A stretch of DNA of 64,000 nt from GCA-003244245 sp050699635 (lineage in GTDB: Bacteria > Actinomycetota > Actinomycetes > Mycobacteriales > Pseudonocardiaceae): positions 21,798-85,797 of the forward strand of contig JBOHFK010000008.1 of assembly GCA_050699635.1 (NCBI GenBank), written 5' to 3'. The notes under the pieces are model-generated. The model searched no databases. It was not told the origin of the DNA and was given only the letters and a program-made list of their open reading frames with translations. The translations under genes were made by a program, and so were the position numbers. Positions 17,109-25,157 of the stretch are shown piece by piece (the stretch's first letter is position 1; every line of letters begins with the position of its first letter).

Positions 17109-17684
17109 TCAGATGTCGATCCCGACCAAGCCCATCACCTCAGCGCGCCAGTCCTGGTAGGCGGTGGCCGCCTGGGCCCGGTCCTGGAGATCCGGGTGGG
17201 GTTGCGAGTCGTCGCCACCGCCCAGGGCGTAGTGCACGATTTCCTGGTCGCTGCGCCGGCTGCTGACCACCTTGACCTCGACGTGTTTGGCGGCGAGCTC
17301 GGCCCGGGCGGCGTGCGCCAGCAAATGGAGTAACGCGAGCCGGGAGTGCTGGTCGTCGGGCAGCAACACCTCATCCGGGGTATTGCCGGACACCAAGACC
17401 ACCGTCGCGCCGGGAGCCAATACCGGAAGTACCCGATCGACGGCGCTGAACCGGGCGAGCAAGCCCGCGGACAGGAACGACCCCACGCGCGCGACAGCGG
17501 TGTCGCCGTCGGGGTGGATCGTGATCGGCAGCTGGATATAGAAATCCAGGCCGTCGTTGCCCGGCTCACCCGGCAACGCGGCGGGGTCGGTGATGACCAC
17601 GGGATCGGCGCCCGCGTCCCTCAGCAGTTGCGAAATCCGTTGCGCCCGATCCGCCGACCCACTGAGGAGCCCGATATGCCCCAT
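17109..17684 (-). CDS. conserved hypothetical protein
   Basis: A 191-residue soluble protein that I do not recognise. It begins M-G-H-I-G-L-L-S-G-S-A-D-R-A-Q-R-I-S-Q-L-L and alternates short strands and helices like a Rossmann-type fold (V-L-P-V-L-A-P-G-A-T-V-V-L-V-S-G-N), without a complete nucleotide-binding motif. GGAGGG precedes ATG 17684 by three bases, so translation is well supported. It is 44 bp upstream of the HhH-GPD gene on the same strand, hence possibly co-transcribed. No function proposed. Confidence 0.65.
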   Translation of the reverse strand: MGHIGLLSGSADRAQRISQLLRDAGADPVVITDPAALPGEPGNDGLDFYIQLPITIHPDGDTAVARVGSFLSAGLLARFSAVDRVLPVLAPGATVVLVSGNTPDEVLLPDDQHSRLALLHLLAHAARAELAAKHVEVKVVSSRRSDQEIVHYALGGGDDSQPHPDLQDRAQAATAYQDWRAEVMGLVGIDI

Positions 17685-17800
17685 CGACCCTCCTCCAGCA
17701 CGCTCGCACCGATCGGTGGATCGGGCGTCGGCTGCTCGGTGTCCCGAGGGTCATCGTAGGGGCCGATGTGAGCGCCTGGCGAGGGCAGTGCTGGGTTGCG

Positions 17801-17826
17801 GGCAGCAGGTCCCCCGAACGGCTGCC
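17801..17826 (-). terminator. possible terminator hairpin after the phasin-like gene
   Basis: Perfect 6-bp arms GGCAGC (17801-17806) and GCTGCC (17821-17826) lie 26-51 bases beyond the stop of the phasin-like gene. The loop is GC-rich and no U-tract follows, so this is a weak candidate. Confidence 0.35.
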
Positions 17827-17851
17827 GCAGGGTTTCGTCGAAAAAGCCCCG

Positions 17852-18154
17852 TCAACTCTTCTTCGAGTTCGTGTTCTTGGTCATAGCCTGGGTGACCCAG
17901 GCTGTGCTGCTCGCGGCCGACCGGGTGGCAGCCAGCATGCTCTTGGTGAACTCCCGCTGGGTGATCAGCGCCTGCGCGGCGAAGTCGAAGGTCTTATCCA
18001 CGACCTCCTCGGGGCTGGGCACCTTGGCCTCCGGAGCCGGCAACAGGCCGACGAATCGCTGCAGGCTCTCGGCCCAGATCTGCACGGCGCTGGAGAAGGC
18101 TTCCTGACTGCGGCGGGTCACCTCGGTCATGGTCTCCGATGTCGTCATCGTCAT
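17852..18154 (-). CDS. phasin-like granule protein
   Basis: About 100 residues, nearly all amphipathic helix: T-R-R-S-Q-E-A-F-S-S-A-V-Q-I-W-A-E-S-L-Q-R-F-V-G, then P-S-P-E-E-V-V-D-K-T-F-D-F-A-A-Q-A-L-I-T-Q-R-E-F-T-K-S-M. Low sequence complexity, no cysteine and a Lys/Ser tail fit phasins that coat polyhydroxyalkanoate granules. The main support is position: it follows phaC and an XRE regulator on the same strand. ATG 18154 has GGAAAGG upstream. Gene symbol withheld because phasins are too divergent to assign by eye. Confidence 0.65.
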   Translation of the reverse strand: MTMTTSETMTEVTRRSQEAFSSAVQIWAESLQRFVGLLPAPEAKVPSPEEVVDKTFDFAAQALITQREFTKSMLAATRSAASSTAWVTQAMTKNTNSKKS

Positions 18155-18240
18155 CACCTTTCCGTAATTGGCAGGGCTCGATCATCAAAGTACGCACGGG
18201 TGATAACTATGTCAAACTCTGGTGACCGGCCGGCGAACTG

Positions 18241-18651
18241 TCACTCTGCCTTGCCCCCGACGAAGCTGCGGTACACCCCGAGCAGCGCCTCGCGCTGGGC
18301 ATCGGTGAGCCGCGGATCGGCTCGGATGCTGTCCTCCGGGCTGGCCGACGGTTCGCTGGGGACATCGGCAGGTGTCTCGACCGGCCCGGGCTGCGCCCAT
18401 CCCGCCTTGGCCAGTAGCTGCTCGGTGGTCAGCCCCAGCGCGTCGGCGATGGCGCGCAGCACCGTGAGCGAGGGTTGGTGCAGGCCCCGTTCGACCTGGC
18501 TGAGGTACGCGTTGGAGATCCGGGTCAGGGCCGCCATCTCACGCAGCGACAGGTCGGCCAACTGCCGCTGGGCGCGGATGAACGCCCCGAGCGGCCCCAG
18601 CTGCGCCTGCCAAGCATCGGAGTTCTCGGCGCCCTGATCTGCACTCTCCAT
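18241..18651 (-). CDS. XRE-family helix-turn-helix regulator
   Basis: A 136-residue protein with a clear HTH_3 domain at ~20-80: L-S-L-R-E-M-A-A-L-T-R-I-S-N-A-Y-L-S-Q-V-E-R-G. The C-terminal part is acidic and Pro/Ser-rich, ending L-T-D-A-Q-R-E-A-L-L-G-V-Y-R-S-F. It lies between phaC (18 bp upstream) and the phasin-like gene, so it probably controls this PHA unit, as PhaR proteins do elsewhere by sensing granules (inference from context). No operator palindrome was identified. Confidence 0.85.
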   Translation of the reverse strand: MESADQGAENSDAWQAQLGPLGAFIRAQRQLADLSLREMAALTRISNAYLSQVERGLHQPSLTVLRAIADALGLTTEQLLAKAGWAQPGPVETPADVPSEPSASPEDSIRADPRLTDAQREALLGVYRSFVGGKAE

Positions 18652-18669
18652 GGCTCACATCATGCCGCG

Positions 18670-20460
18670 TCACGTCTCGAGCACGTAGCCGCCTGGGGCC
18701 GGTTCCAGCGGCGGATGCATAGCGCTGCCCATTGCAGGCGGGGTCCGCTGGCCACCCGCACGCTCGGCGATCCACGGTGTCCAGTCAAGCCACCAGGATT
18801 TCGCGACCTCGGTGGCCTGCGCGCGCCACTCCTGCGGATCCTTGGGCAACGTCTCCGCCGAACCGACCCAGTGTTTGGACTTTGGATTCGGTGGGTTCAC
18901 CACTCCAGCGATATGTCCTGAGTTGGACAACGTGAACCGTACGGTGCCGCCGATGAGCCTGGCGCCCGCGTAGACCGCCTTCCACAACGCAATGTGGTCT
19001 TTCTCGGCGGAAACGAAATAGCTGTCCTGACTGATCCGGGACAGATCAAGCCGCTCCCCGCCAAGGTCGAGCTCACCTTTCGCCAGCCGGTTCTCCAGGT
19101 ACAAGGACCTCAGGTATTCGGTCTGCATGGCAGCCGGCATCCGGGTGGAGTCGGAGTTCCAGCTCAGCATGTCGAATGGCGCCGGATCCTCGCCAAGCAA
19201 CCAGTTGTTGACCACGTAATTCCACACCAGATCCCGGGCCCGCAACAGGTTGAACGTCGTGGCCATATTGCCTGACGGCAGGTACCCCGTGCGCGCCATC
19301 GTGCCCTCGAGCCGCTGGACCGCGGTTTCATCGGTGAAGACACCGAGTTGGCCGGGCAGGCTGAAGTCGAGCAGGGTGTTCATCAAGGTCAGCGAAGCGA
19401 CCCGGTCCTGTCCTCGAGCGGTGAGCCACGCGGTCATGGCCGCGGCCATGGTGCCACCAAGGCACAGCGCCGCCACGTTGGTCCGCTGGGCTCCGGTGAT
19501 CTCCTCGACGACCTCCAGTGCGGCCAGCAGCCCCTCGCGCAGGTAATCGCTCATGCCCAGGTCACCCAGGGTCTCGTCCGGGTTCCGATAACTGATCATG
19601 AAGGACGTATGCCCGTGCTGGACCGCCCACTCGACCAGGCTCTTTCCCGGCGCGAGATCCATGATGTAGTACTTGTTGATCCACGGTGGGCTGAACAGCA
19701 GCGGCAGGTCATGCACCGTCCCGGTCTGCGGCTCGTACTGGATCAGCTCGATCAGCCGGTTGCGGAACACCACACTGCCCGGAGTCGCAGCCAGCTCGTG
19801 GCCGGGACGGAACTGCCCTGGGGTGACCTGGCGGGGCATGCCGTTATTGGTCGCCAGGTCGCGAAGCGCATTGCTGGCGCCCCGCAGCAGACTCAGGCCT
19901 CCGGTGTCGAAGGCTTTCTTCAGCGCTACCGGGTTGGTGGCTAGCCAGTTGGTCGGCGCGGCGGCGTCGAGTGCCTGCCGCAGCGCGAAGTCGGCCTTTC
20001 GCCGGGTGGCGTCATCCAGGTCCGCCTCAGCCAGCAGGTTCAGCAGGAATTCCGTCAGCAGGGCGTGCTGCTGGCGTACCAGGGAGAACAGGGGGTTGCC
20101 GGTCCAGGCCGGGTCGGAGAACCGCCGATCCTCCTCCGGCTGGACCTGTCCCTGCTGGACCTGTCCCTGCTGGTCCAACCCCATCCAGCCCAACCCGACG
20201 GTGCCCAACGTCGCGGTGACGGCGGCTTGAGCGCTACGCATGCCGTACTCCATCACCGACTGCGACAACGCTGCTGGGTTCCCGGCCACCGACATCGCGA
20301 GCCTGCCCAGCGCCTGACCCAGCCCGGCGGGGTCCAGCTCAGCCATCGCTGAGTCCAGGCCAAGAATCGATCGCATGGACGAGGCGATCTCGGCAGCGTC
20401 CTGGCGTACCTCGTCCATTGGATCGCCGACCTCGCCGGTCGACCTCGCCGACACTGTCAC
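18670..20460 (-). CDS. phaC: polyhydroxyalkanoate synthase, class I/II PhaC
   Basis: A 596-residue alpha/beta-hydrolase polymerase that builds PHA from hydroxyacyl-CoA at the granule surface. The catalytic Cys333 lies in A-L-C-L-G-G-T (lipase-box variant with Ala for the first Gly). The Asp is in A-E-K-D-H-I-A-L-W and the His in S-N-S-G-H-I-A-G-V-V-N-P-P. The N-terminal ~200 residues include the PhaC_N helix bundle. GTG 20460 is chosen because GGAGGTGGA lies just upstream; a 50-residue extension to 20610 would overlap dtd and is rejected. A Q-Q-G-Q-V repeat at ~97-108 comes from a 15-bp tandem repeat. No beta-ketothiolase or reductase gene is nearby. Confidence 0.92.
   Translation of the reverse strand: MTVSARSTGEVGDPMDEVRQDAAEIASSMRSILGLDSAMAELDPAGLGQALGRLAMSVAGNPAALSQSVMEYGMRSAQAAVTATLGTVGLGWMGLDQQGQVQQGQVQPEEDRRFSDPAWTGNPLFSLVRQQHALLTEFLLNLLAEADLDDATRRKADFALRQALDAAAPTNWLATNPVALKKAFDTGGLSLLRGASNALRDLATNNGMPRQVTPGQFRPGHELAATPGSVVFRNRLIELIQYEPQTGTVHDLPLLFSPPWINKYYIMDLAPGKSLVEWAVQHGHTSFMISYRNPDETLGDLGMSDYLREGLLAALEVVEEITGAQRTNVAALCLGGTMAAAMTAWLTARGQDRVASLTLMNTLLDFSLPGQLGVFTDETAVQRLEGTMARTGYLPSGNMATTFNLLRARDLVWNYVVNNWLLGEDPAPFDMLSWNSDSTRMPAAMQTEYLRSLYLENRLAKGELDLGGERLDLSRISQDSYFVSAEKDHIALWKAVYAGARLIGGTVRFTLSNSGHIAGVVNPPNPKSKHWVGSAETLPKDPQEWRAQATEVAKSWWLDWTPWIAERAGGQRTPPAMGSAMHPPLEPAPGGYVLET
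20140..20179 (-). repeat. 15-bp in-frame tandem repeat in phaC
   Basis: The plus-strand unit CTGGACCTGTCCCTG occurs at 20140-20154 and 20155-20169 with a partial third copy. On the coding strand it encodes the Q-Q-G-Q-V pentads near residues 97-108 of PhaC, in the variable linker between the N-terminal helices and the rest of the enzyme. Confidence 0.88.
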
Positions 20461-20584
20461 GAATCCACCTCCACCTTGAGGTCCAAGGGACCCCGTCCTA
20501 CCTACGAGCGTCCCGATGCAGCGGCCGCAATGCAAGTGGCCTGGCATGGCGCCGTGGCCACGGGGTCTGGCAGTATCCGGCGCC

Positions 20585-21010
20585 GTGCGAGCAGTGGTAA
20601 GCCGGGTCACCGAAGCAGCAGTACTCGTAGATGATCATGTTGTCGGTGAATTGGACCGGCCCGGCCTGCTGGTACTGCTGGCCGTCACCCATGATGATGG
20701 ATCCGCGCAAGCCGAAACGATGGCACGTAAACTGCACGAACTCCGGATCCTGCGGGACGAGCGCTCAGTCGCCGACACTGGCGCCGCGGTCCTGGTGATC
20801 AGCCAATTCACGCTCTACGGGGCAACCCGCAAGGGCAGGAGACCGTCGTTCACCTCGGCCGCCCGACCGGAGCATGCCGAACCCTTGATCGACGAGGTGG
20901 TCACCCGGTTGCGGGCCCGCGGTGTGACCGTGGCCACGGGGCGCTTCGGCGCGACGATGGCCGTGCGCAGCGTGGCCGACGGCCCGTTCACCGTCCTGCT
21001 CGACGTGTGA
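20585..21010 (+). CDS. dtd: D-aminoacyl-tRNA deacylase
   Basis: A 141-residue protein beginning V-R-A-V-V-S-R-V-T-E-A-A-V from GTG 20585. It has the family V-I-S-Q-F-T-L-Y-G motif and the C-terminal D-G-P-F-T loop (Gly-cisPro chirality filter region). Dtd removes D-amino acids and glycine mischarged onto tRNA. An upstream in-frame start at 20516 would add 23 residues with no family match. It diverges from phaC, with 124 bp between the two starts. Confidence 0.93.
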   Translation: MRAVVSRVTEAAVLVDDHVVGELDRPGLLVLLAVTHDDGSAQAETMARKLHELRILRDERSVADTGAAVLVISQFTLYGATRKGRRPSFTSAARPEHAEPLIDEVVTRLRARGVTVATGRFGATMAVRSVADGPFTVLLDV

Positions 21011-21136
21011 CGCTCGTCAGGAACCACCAACCGGGGCGATTACTGCGCTAACGGCGACCAACCTGAGAAGTGTCTGAGGGTCGGCGCGGAGCGGGCACTT
21101 CGCCGTCTACTCGTTCGTCGTTCGGGGTGAGAGTCC

Positions 21137-21163
21137 GGGAACGGAATCCGGGCTCCCGACGTT
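21137..21163 (+). promoter_or_regulatory. ECF-sigma-type promoter (GGGAAC-N18-GTT) upstream of sigB
   Basis: GGGAAC at 21137-21142 and GTT at 21161-21163, spaced by exactly 18 bases, match the SigE/SigH/SigR-type promoter of stress ECF sigma factors. Transcription would begin around 21170 and give a ~100-nt leader before the sigB ATG. In mycobacteria sigB is transcribed by SigE and SigH, which agrees. This also argues against a start at 21167. Confidence 0.65.
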
Positions 21164-21274
21164 GTAATGGTCATCGCCGCGGGTACCCGATGGCCAGACA
21201 CGTGCAGCGTCGCGCGCCGATTCGCCGAACGCACCGCAAGTCGGCACGAGGATCCGTCGCAGGAAAGGAACCTG

Positions 21275-22249
21275 ATGACCGCCGCGCAGATTACCGTGGA
21301 ACCAGAGACTATCCTCGAGGCCGACCTTGACGCGCAGAGCCCGGCAGCGGACTTGGTCCGAGTTTACCTCAACGGTATCGGACGCACCGCTCTGCTCAGC
21401 GCGCAGCAGGAGGTCGAGCTCGCGAAGCGGATCGAGGCTGGCGTGTTCGCCCGTCATATCCTGGATACCGCGCCGCGGCTGTCACCCAGCCGGCGGGCTG
21501 ATCTGGCCCGGCTGGTCCGGGACGGTCACCGGGCGAAGGACCACCTGCTGGAAGCGAACCTCCGGCTGGTGGTGTCGCTGGCCAAGCGCTACACCGGCCG
21601 CGGAATGCCCCTGCTGGATCTGATCCAGGAGGGCAACCTCGGCCTGATCCGCGCGGTCGAGAAGTTCGACTACACCAAGGGCTTCAAGTTCTCCACTTAT
21701 GCGACCTGGTGGATCCGGCAGGCCATCACCCGTGGCATGGCCGACCAGGGACGCACTATTCGACTGCCAGTGCACCTGGTCGAGCAGGTGAACAAGCTGG
21801 CCCGGGTCAAACGCGATCTGCATCAGCAACTGGGCCGGGAGGCCACCCACCAGGAAATGGCCGAAGAGTCCGGAATCCCCCTGGAGAAGGTGGCGGACCT
21901 GCTGGACTATTCGCGGGATCCGGTCAGCCTGGACATGCCGGTCGGCGCCGAGGAGGAGGCACCGCTGGGTGACTTCATCGAGGATGCCGAGGCTACCGAC
22001 GCGGAGTCCGCGGTGATCTCTGGGTTGCTCCAAGACGACCTGCGACGAGTGCTGGCGACTCTCGAAGACCGGGAACAGAGGGTCATCCGGCTGCGCTACG
22101 GCCTCGACGATGGCCAGCCGCACACGCTGGACCAGATCGGTAAGCATTTCGGGCTCTCCCGCGAGCGGGTGCGTCAAATCGAACGCGAGGTCATGGCAAA
22201 GCTCCGTCATGGGGATCGTGCGGAACGACTCCGGGCATACGCCAGCTGA
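21275..22249 (+). CDS. sigB: principal-like (group 2) sigma factor SigB
   Basis: A 324-residue sigma-70 family protein, close to mycobacterial SigB in length (323). It has region 1.2 (V-R-V-Y-L-N-G-I-G-R-T-A-L-L), region 2 with L-L-D-L-I-Q-E-G-N-L-G-L-I-R-A-V and T-Y-A-T-W-W-I-R-Q-A-I-T-R, region 3, and region 4 with L-S-R-E-R-V-R-Q-I-E-R-E. It lacks the long acidic 1.1 region of the primary sigma factor, hence group 2. AGGAAAGGAA precedes ATG 21275. An ECF-type promoter lies upstream and a hairpin follows at 22394-22426. Expected to direct general stress and stationary-phase transcription. Confidence 0.92.
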   Translation: MTAAQITVEPETILEADLDAQSPAADLVRVYLNGIGRTALLSAQQEVELAKRIEAGVFARHILDTAPRLSPSRRADLARLVRDGHRAKDHLLEANLRLVVSLAKRYTGRGMPLLDLIQEGNLGLIRAVEKFDYTKGFKFSTYATWWIRQAITRGMADQGRTIRLPVHLVEQVNKLARVKRDLHQQLGREATHQEMAEESGIPLEKVADLLDYSRDPVSLDMPVGAEEEAPLGDFIEDAEATDAESAVISGLLQDDLRRVLATLEDREQRVIRLRYGLDDGQPHTLDQIGKHFGLSRERVRQIEREVMAKLRHGDRAERLRAYAS

Positions 22250-22393
22250 CCAGCGCTTGGCTGCACTGCGTCACCGCTCGAATGGCAGCATTGACGCCGT
22301 CACGCTGGACCGGCACTGTCACTTTCACGACGTGACACTTTTCAAGACGTGATAAAGACCACGCGACGTCAGGCACAGGCGGTCGCGCGCCGC

Positions 22394-22426
22394 GGAAGGT
22401 CGGGCTCGTCGGGGGTCCGGCCTTCC
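22394..22426 (+). terminator. hairpin terminator between sigB and the convergent isomerase-like gene
   Basis: GGAAGGTCGG (from 22394) can pair with CCGGCCTTCC (ending 22426) with one mismatch, leaving a ~13-base loop. It sits in the 220-bp spacer between two convergent stops, so it could serve either strand. No strong U-tract is seen. Confidence 0.55.
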
Positions 22427-22469
22427 CACGTCCTGTGAAGGGGCAAACGCTGGCCAGGAACCAAGCGGA

Positions 22470-23219
22470 TCATGCATATGTCCGCACAAGGGCCAGGACC
22501 TGCTCCCCGTCTGGGCCACTGACTGCCAGGTCGGTATCAGCCGGATCGAGCCGCCGTGCAGCGACCAGACAGAATTCCACACCCGAGCCGCGAACAATCG
22601 TGAGCGGATCGCCGTCGGTACCCCACGACCATGTCACCCCGCTGGGTCCGCTCACTTCAACGGCGACCGGTCCGTGCAGCACCGCACCGGCCCGCGCAAA
22701 GGCGTACGGAAGCGTACGCCAAGCCAGACGAGCGACATGCCACAACCGATCACTCGGGACGAGCGCGACGCCAACAGCGGCGCCAATGTCTGCGGTGTGA
22801 ATCCACATCTCTGACAGCCGGGTAGTGGCGAGGGTTCGAGCCGACAGCTCACCGACCACCCACGGTAGGCGCCGACCTGGTTCGGACTCGGCCAAAAACC
22901 GCCGCTGCGCCGCCGCAGCGTCCCGCCACCGCTGAAGTAGTTGCGCTGCACCAGCGCCACGCTCGGCCACGACCGCCCGCTCGGCACCCTCGTCCACCGT
23001 GCGGGCTCCAGCGGGCATGAACCGGCCGAGCCGCTGGGCGAACGAAGAATCGCCAGCGGCTGCGGCCAGTTCGGTGGTCTGCGCCAAGTGGAGCACCACG
23101 TCGGCCACCGACCAGCCAGAACATCGGGACGGCTTGACCCAATCGGCATCCTCGAGGCCGCCCAGCAGATCGTCAAGTTCGGCCTGCTGATCATCAAGAG
23201 CAGCAATGATAGCCTCCAC
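22470..23219 (-). CDS. maleylpyruvate isomerase family (DinB-like, mycothiol-type) protein, TIGR03084 type
   Basis: A 249-residue protein starting V-E-A-I-I-A-A-L-D-D-Q-Q-A-E-L-D-D-L-L. C-S-G-W-S-V-A-D-V-V-L-H-L-A near 45-58 is the metal-binding helix of the DinB/MDMPI fold, and W-I-H-T-A-D-I supplies a further His. The C-terminal half matches the MDMPI_C-type domain. Homologues use mycothiol or a divalent metal; substrate unknown. GTG 23219 is chosen because longer forms only add residues without family resemblance. It is convergent with sigB. Confidence 0.82.
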   Translation of the reverse strand: MEAIIAALDDQQAELDDLLGGLEDADWVKPSRCSGWSVADVVLHLAQTTELAAAAGDSSFAQRLGRFMPAGARTVDEGAERAVVAERGAGAAQLLQRWRDAAAAQRRFLAESEPGRRLPWVVGELSARTLATTRLSEMWIHTADIGAAVGVALVPSDRLWHVARLAWRTLPYAFARAGAVLHGPVAVEVSGPSGVTWSWGTDGDPLTIVRGSGVEFCLVAARRLDPADTDLAVSGPDGEQVLALVRTYA

Positions 23220-23259
23220 AGCGGTGGACTCTAGCCGTGGTTGACTCGAGTACCCAGGA

Positions 23260-23838
23260 TCATCTCGACACGTGAGCTGCCAGCTGGAGTGGGCCGGACA
23301 GCCAACTCTGAATCTCATGGCGGCTCCGGAGTCGCACCACAACTGGGCCGTCCGGGGCCGCGAGCACGTCGCGCATCCGCTGCTGGGTGCGCAGGTGGGA
23401 CGACCACGACCACCGCAGGACATGGTCGCGATCGGTGAACAGTGTCCACAACGGCGGCTCGATGTTTCCGTTCCACAGCTGGACGCGACGCAGCTGCCGG
23501 GTGAGTGTTCTGGGCACGAGCTGGCACATCACCCGCCATCGCGGCAGGTCCAGCCACACCACGAGATCAGCCCGGGCAAGGAGCAGGGGGCGCACTCCGG
23601 AGTGTTGCCATTCGGTCACCCACTCATTCGTGGCCGCGAACGCGGTGACGTCGGCTGTGAACTCCGGCCGCGGCACCCAGTGCGGGCCGTGGCGCAACGC
23701 GTCGAGCTCGTAGTACGGCACCGACAGCGCCACTGAGAGGACCCGCGACAGTGTGCTCTTGCCTGACCCGCTGACGCCTGCGACGAGCACCCGCCGGGGC
23801 CGGTGCGGCAGCGGATCACCCCAGCCGAGCGGCTCCAC
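23260..23838 (-). CDS. P-loop kinase-like ATPase (adenylate kinase/FlaR type)
   Basis: About 192 residues with V-L-V-A-G-V-S-G-S-G-K-S-T-L-S-R (Walker A), then Y-Y-E-L-D-A-L-R-H-G-P-H-W, A-D-L-V-V-W-L-D-L-P-R-W, and a basic C-terminal half. This is the layout of small nucleoside/adenylate-kinase-like proteins called DNA topology modulation protein FlaR-like. Substrate unknown. Starts GTG 23838 and TTG 23841 share the GGGGAG site; in-frame sequence further upstream lies antisense to acuC. 40 bp upstream of the isomerase-like gene on the same strand. Confidence 0.78.
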   Translation of the reverse strand: MEPLGWGDPLPHRPRRVLVAGVSGSGKSTLSRVLSVALSVPYYELDALRHGPHWVPRPEFTADVTAFAATNEWVTEWQHSGVRPLLLARADLVVWLDLPRWRVMCQLVPRTLTRQLRRVQLWNGNIEPPLWTLFTDRDHVLRWSWSSHLRTQQRMRDVLAAPDGPVVVRLRSRHEIQSWLSGPLQLAAHVSR

Positions 23839-23920
23839 CAAACCAGTCTCCCCACCTAGCGGGGGCAGCGACAAGGATGACCCTCTTGACCAGCCACATG
23901 GATGCTTGTCGTCGTCGTGG

Positions 23921-25093
23921 TCAGAGCCGGGGATCCTCGGGGTCCAGATCGTGCAACGGATAGACCGCGCGCCGGGTTTCTTGGATTGCGCAATCCAGCG
24001 CGGTGTCGCCGAGACCATCCCATTGCGTCCAACGAGGCTCGGCGCCATCGGTCATCGACGTCGGCAGCGGCGTGCCGTACGCCACGGTGGCGGCATAGGT
24101 GGTCCAGCCCGCAGGCACAGCCGCGTGCGGGTCCAGCTCGCGACCGAGCACGGTGGCCAGCAGATGCGCCCATGACCGCGGGACCACGCGGAATAAGGAG
24201 TACCCGCCACCGCCCAGGGCCAGCCAGCGGCCGCCGGCGGTGCTGTCAGCGAGGTCGGACAACGCGCGGTGCGCAGCTCGCTGACCGTCCACCGACAGCG
24301 CGAGGTTCGCGAGCGGATCCTCCAGATGGGTGTCCGCGCCGTGCTGGGTCACCAAGACCTCCGGCCGGAACGCGCGCAGCAGCGCTGGCACGATCGCATG
24401 GAAAGCTCGTAACCACCCCTCATCGCCGGTGCCGGGGGGAAGCGGCACATTGACTGCTGAGCCCTCGGCACCAGGACCGCCGATGTCGGCTGAGTTGCCG
24501 GTGCCAGGAAAAAGCGTCGCCGGATGCTGGTGCAGCGAGATGGTGAGCACCCGAGGGTCATCGGCGAAGGCCTCCTGCACACCATCGCCGTGGTGCACAT
24601 CGATGTCGACGTAGGCAACCCGGGACACGCCACCGTCGAGCAACCGGCGGATCGCCAGAGCGCAGTCGTTGTAGATGCAGAAACCCGAGGCGTAGTCACG
24701 CATGGCATGGTGCAACCCGCCGGCGATGTTCACTGCCCGCGCCGCGTGACCGGTGAGGATCTCGTCGGCAGCGCGCAGCGAGCCACCGGCGACCAGCGCC
24801 GAGGCCTCGTGCATACGGTGGAAAACGGGATTGTCCGGGGTGCCCAGTCCGTGCCCGGCCCGCCCGCGAGGCGCCTGCTTCACCGCGGCGACGTAGTCGT
24901 TGGAATGAACCGTGCATAGTTCCTCGTCAGTGGCCTGCACCGGCACCAGCGGCTGCACACCATCCAGGACGCCCAGTGAACGAGCCAAGCGCATGGTGAG
25001 GTCGAGCCGGATCGGGTTCAGCGGATGCCGCCCACCGAGGTCGTAACCGAGGAGGGCCTCGTCCCAGACGACCACCGCGCGGGAGGAGCTCAT
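23921..25093 (-). CDS. acuC: acetoin utilization / histone-deacetylase-like protein AcuC
   Basis: A 390-residue protein of the HDAC superfamily. It contains G-G-L-H-H-A-M (paired His), Y-V-D-I-D-V-H-H-G-D-G-V-Q-E-A-F (zinc Asp/His), T-I-S-L-H-Q and T-Q-H-G-A-D-T-H, with G-G-G-G-Y near the end. In Bacillus AcuC deacetylates and activates acetyl-CoA synthetase, and actinobacterial homologues are assumed to do the same. ATG 25093 is selected from conservation (V-V-W-D-E-A-L-L-G-Y). It is 64 bp downstream of the rhodanese gene on the same strand. Confidence 0.9.
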   Translation of the reverse strand: MSSSRAVVVWDEALLGYDLGGRHPLNPIRLDLTMRLARSLGVLDGVQPLVPVQATDEELCTVHSNDYVAAVKQAPRGRAGHGLGTPDNPVFHRMHEASALVAGGSLRAADEILTGHAARAVNIAGGLHHAMRDYASGFCIYNDCALAIRRLLDGGVSRVAYVDIDVHHGDGVQEAFADDPRVLTISLHQHPATLFPGTGNSADIGGPGAEGSAVNVPLPPGTGDEGWLRAFHAIVPALLRAFRPEVLVTQHGADTHLEDPLANLALSVDGQRAAHRALSDLADSTAGGRWLALGGGGYSLFRVVPRSWAHLLATVLGRELDPHAAVPAGWTTYAATVAYGTPLPTSMTDGAEPRWTQWDGLGDTALDCAIQETRRAVYPLHDLDPEDPRL

Positions 25094-25125
25094 GCCCCGG
25101 CACGCTACCGGTCGCCGGGGACTCC

Positions 25126-25156
25126 GATCGACGGATGGCGGGATCGACGGATGGCG
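25126..25156. repeat. 15-bp direct repeat at the rhodanese/acuC junction
   Basis: GATCGACGGATGGCG occurs at 25126-25140 and again at 25142-25156, one base apart. The second copy ends immediately before the rhodanese stop triplet on the minus strand (25158). It belongs to the set of short tandem duplications scattered through the window. Confidence 0.85.
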
Positions 25157-25157
25157 G

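Noticed and set aside
20461..20610. 50-residue N-terminal extension of PhaC
   Set aside because: It would overlap dtd head to head; a strong Shine-Dalgarno lies at the GTG 20460 start.
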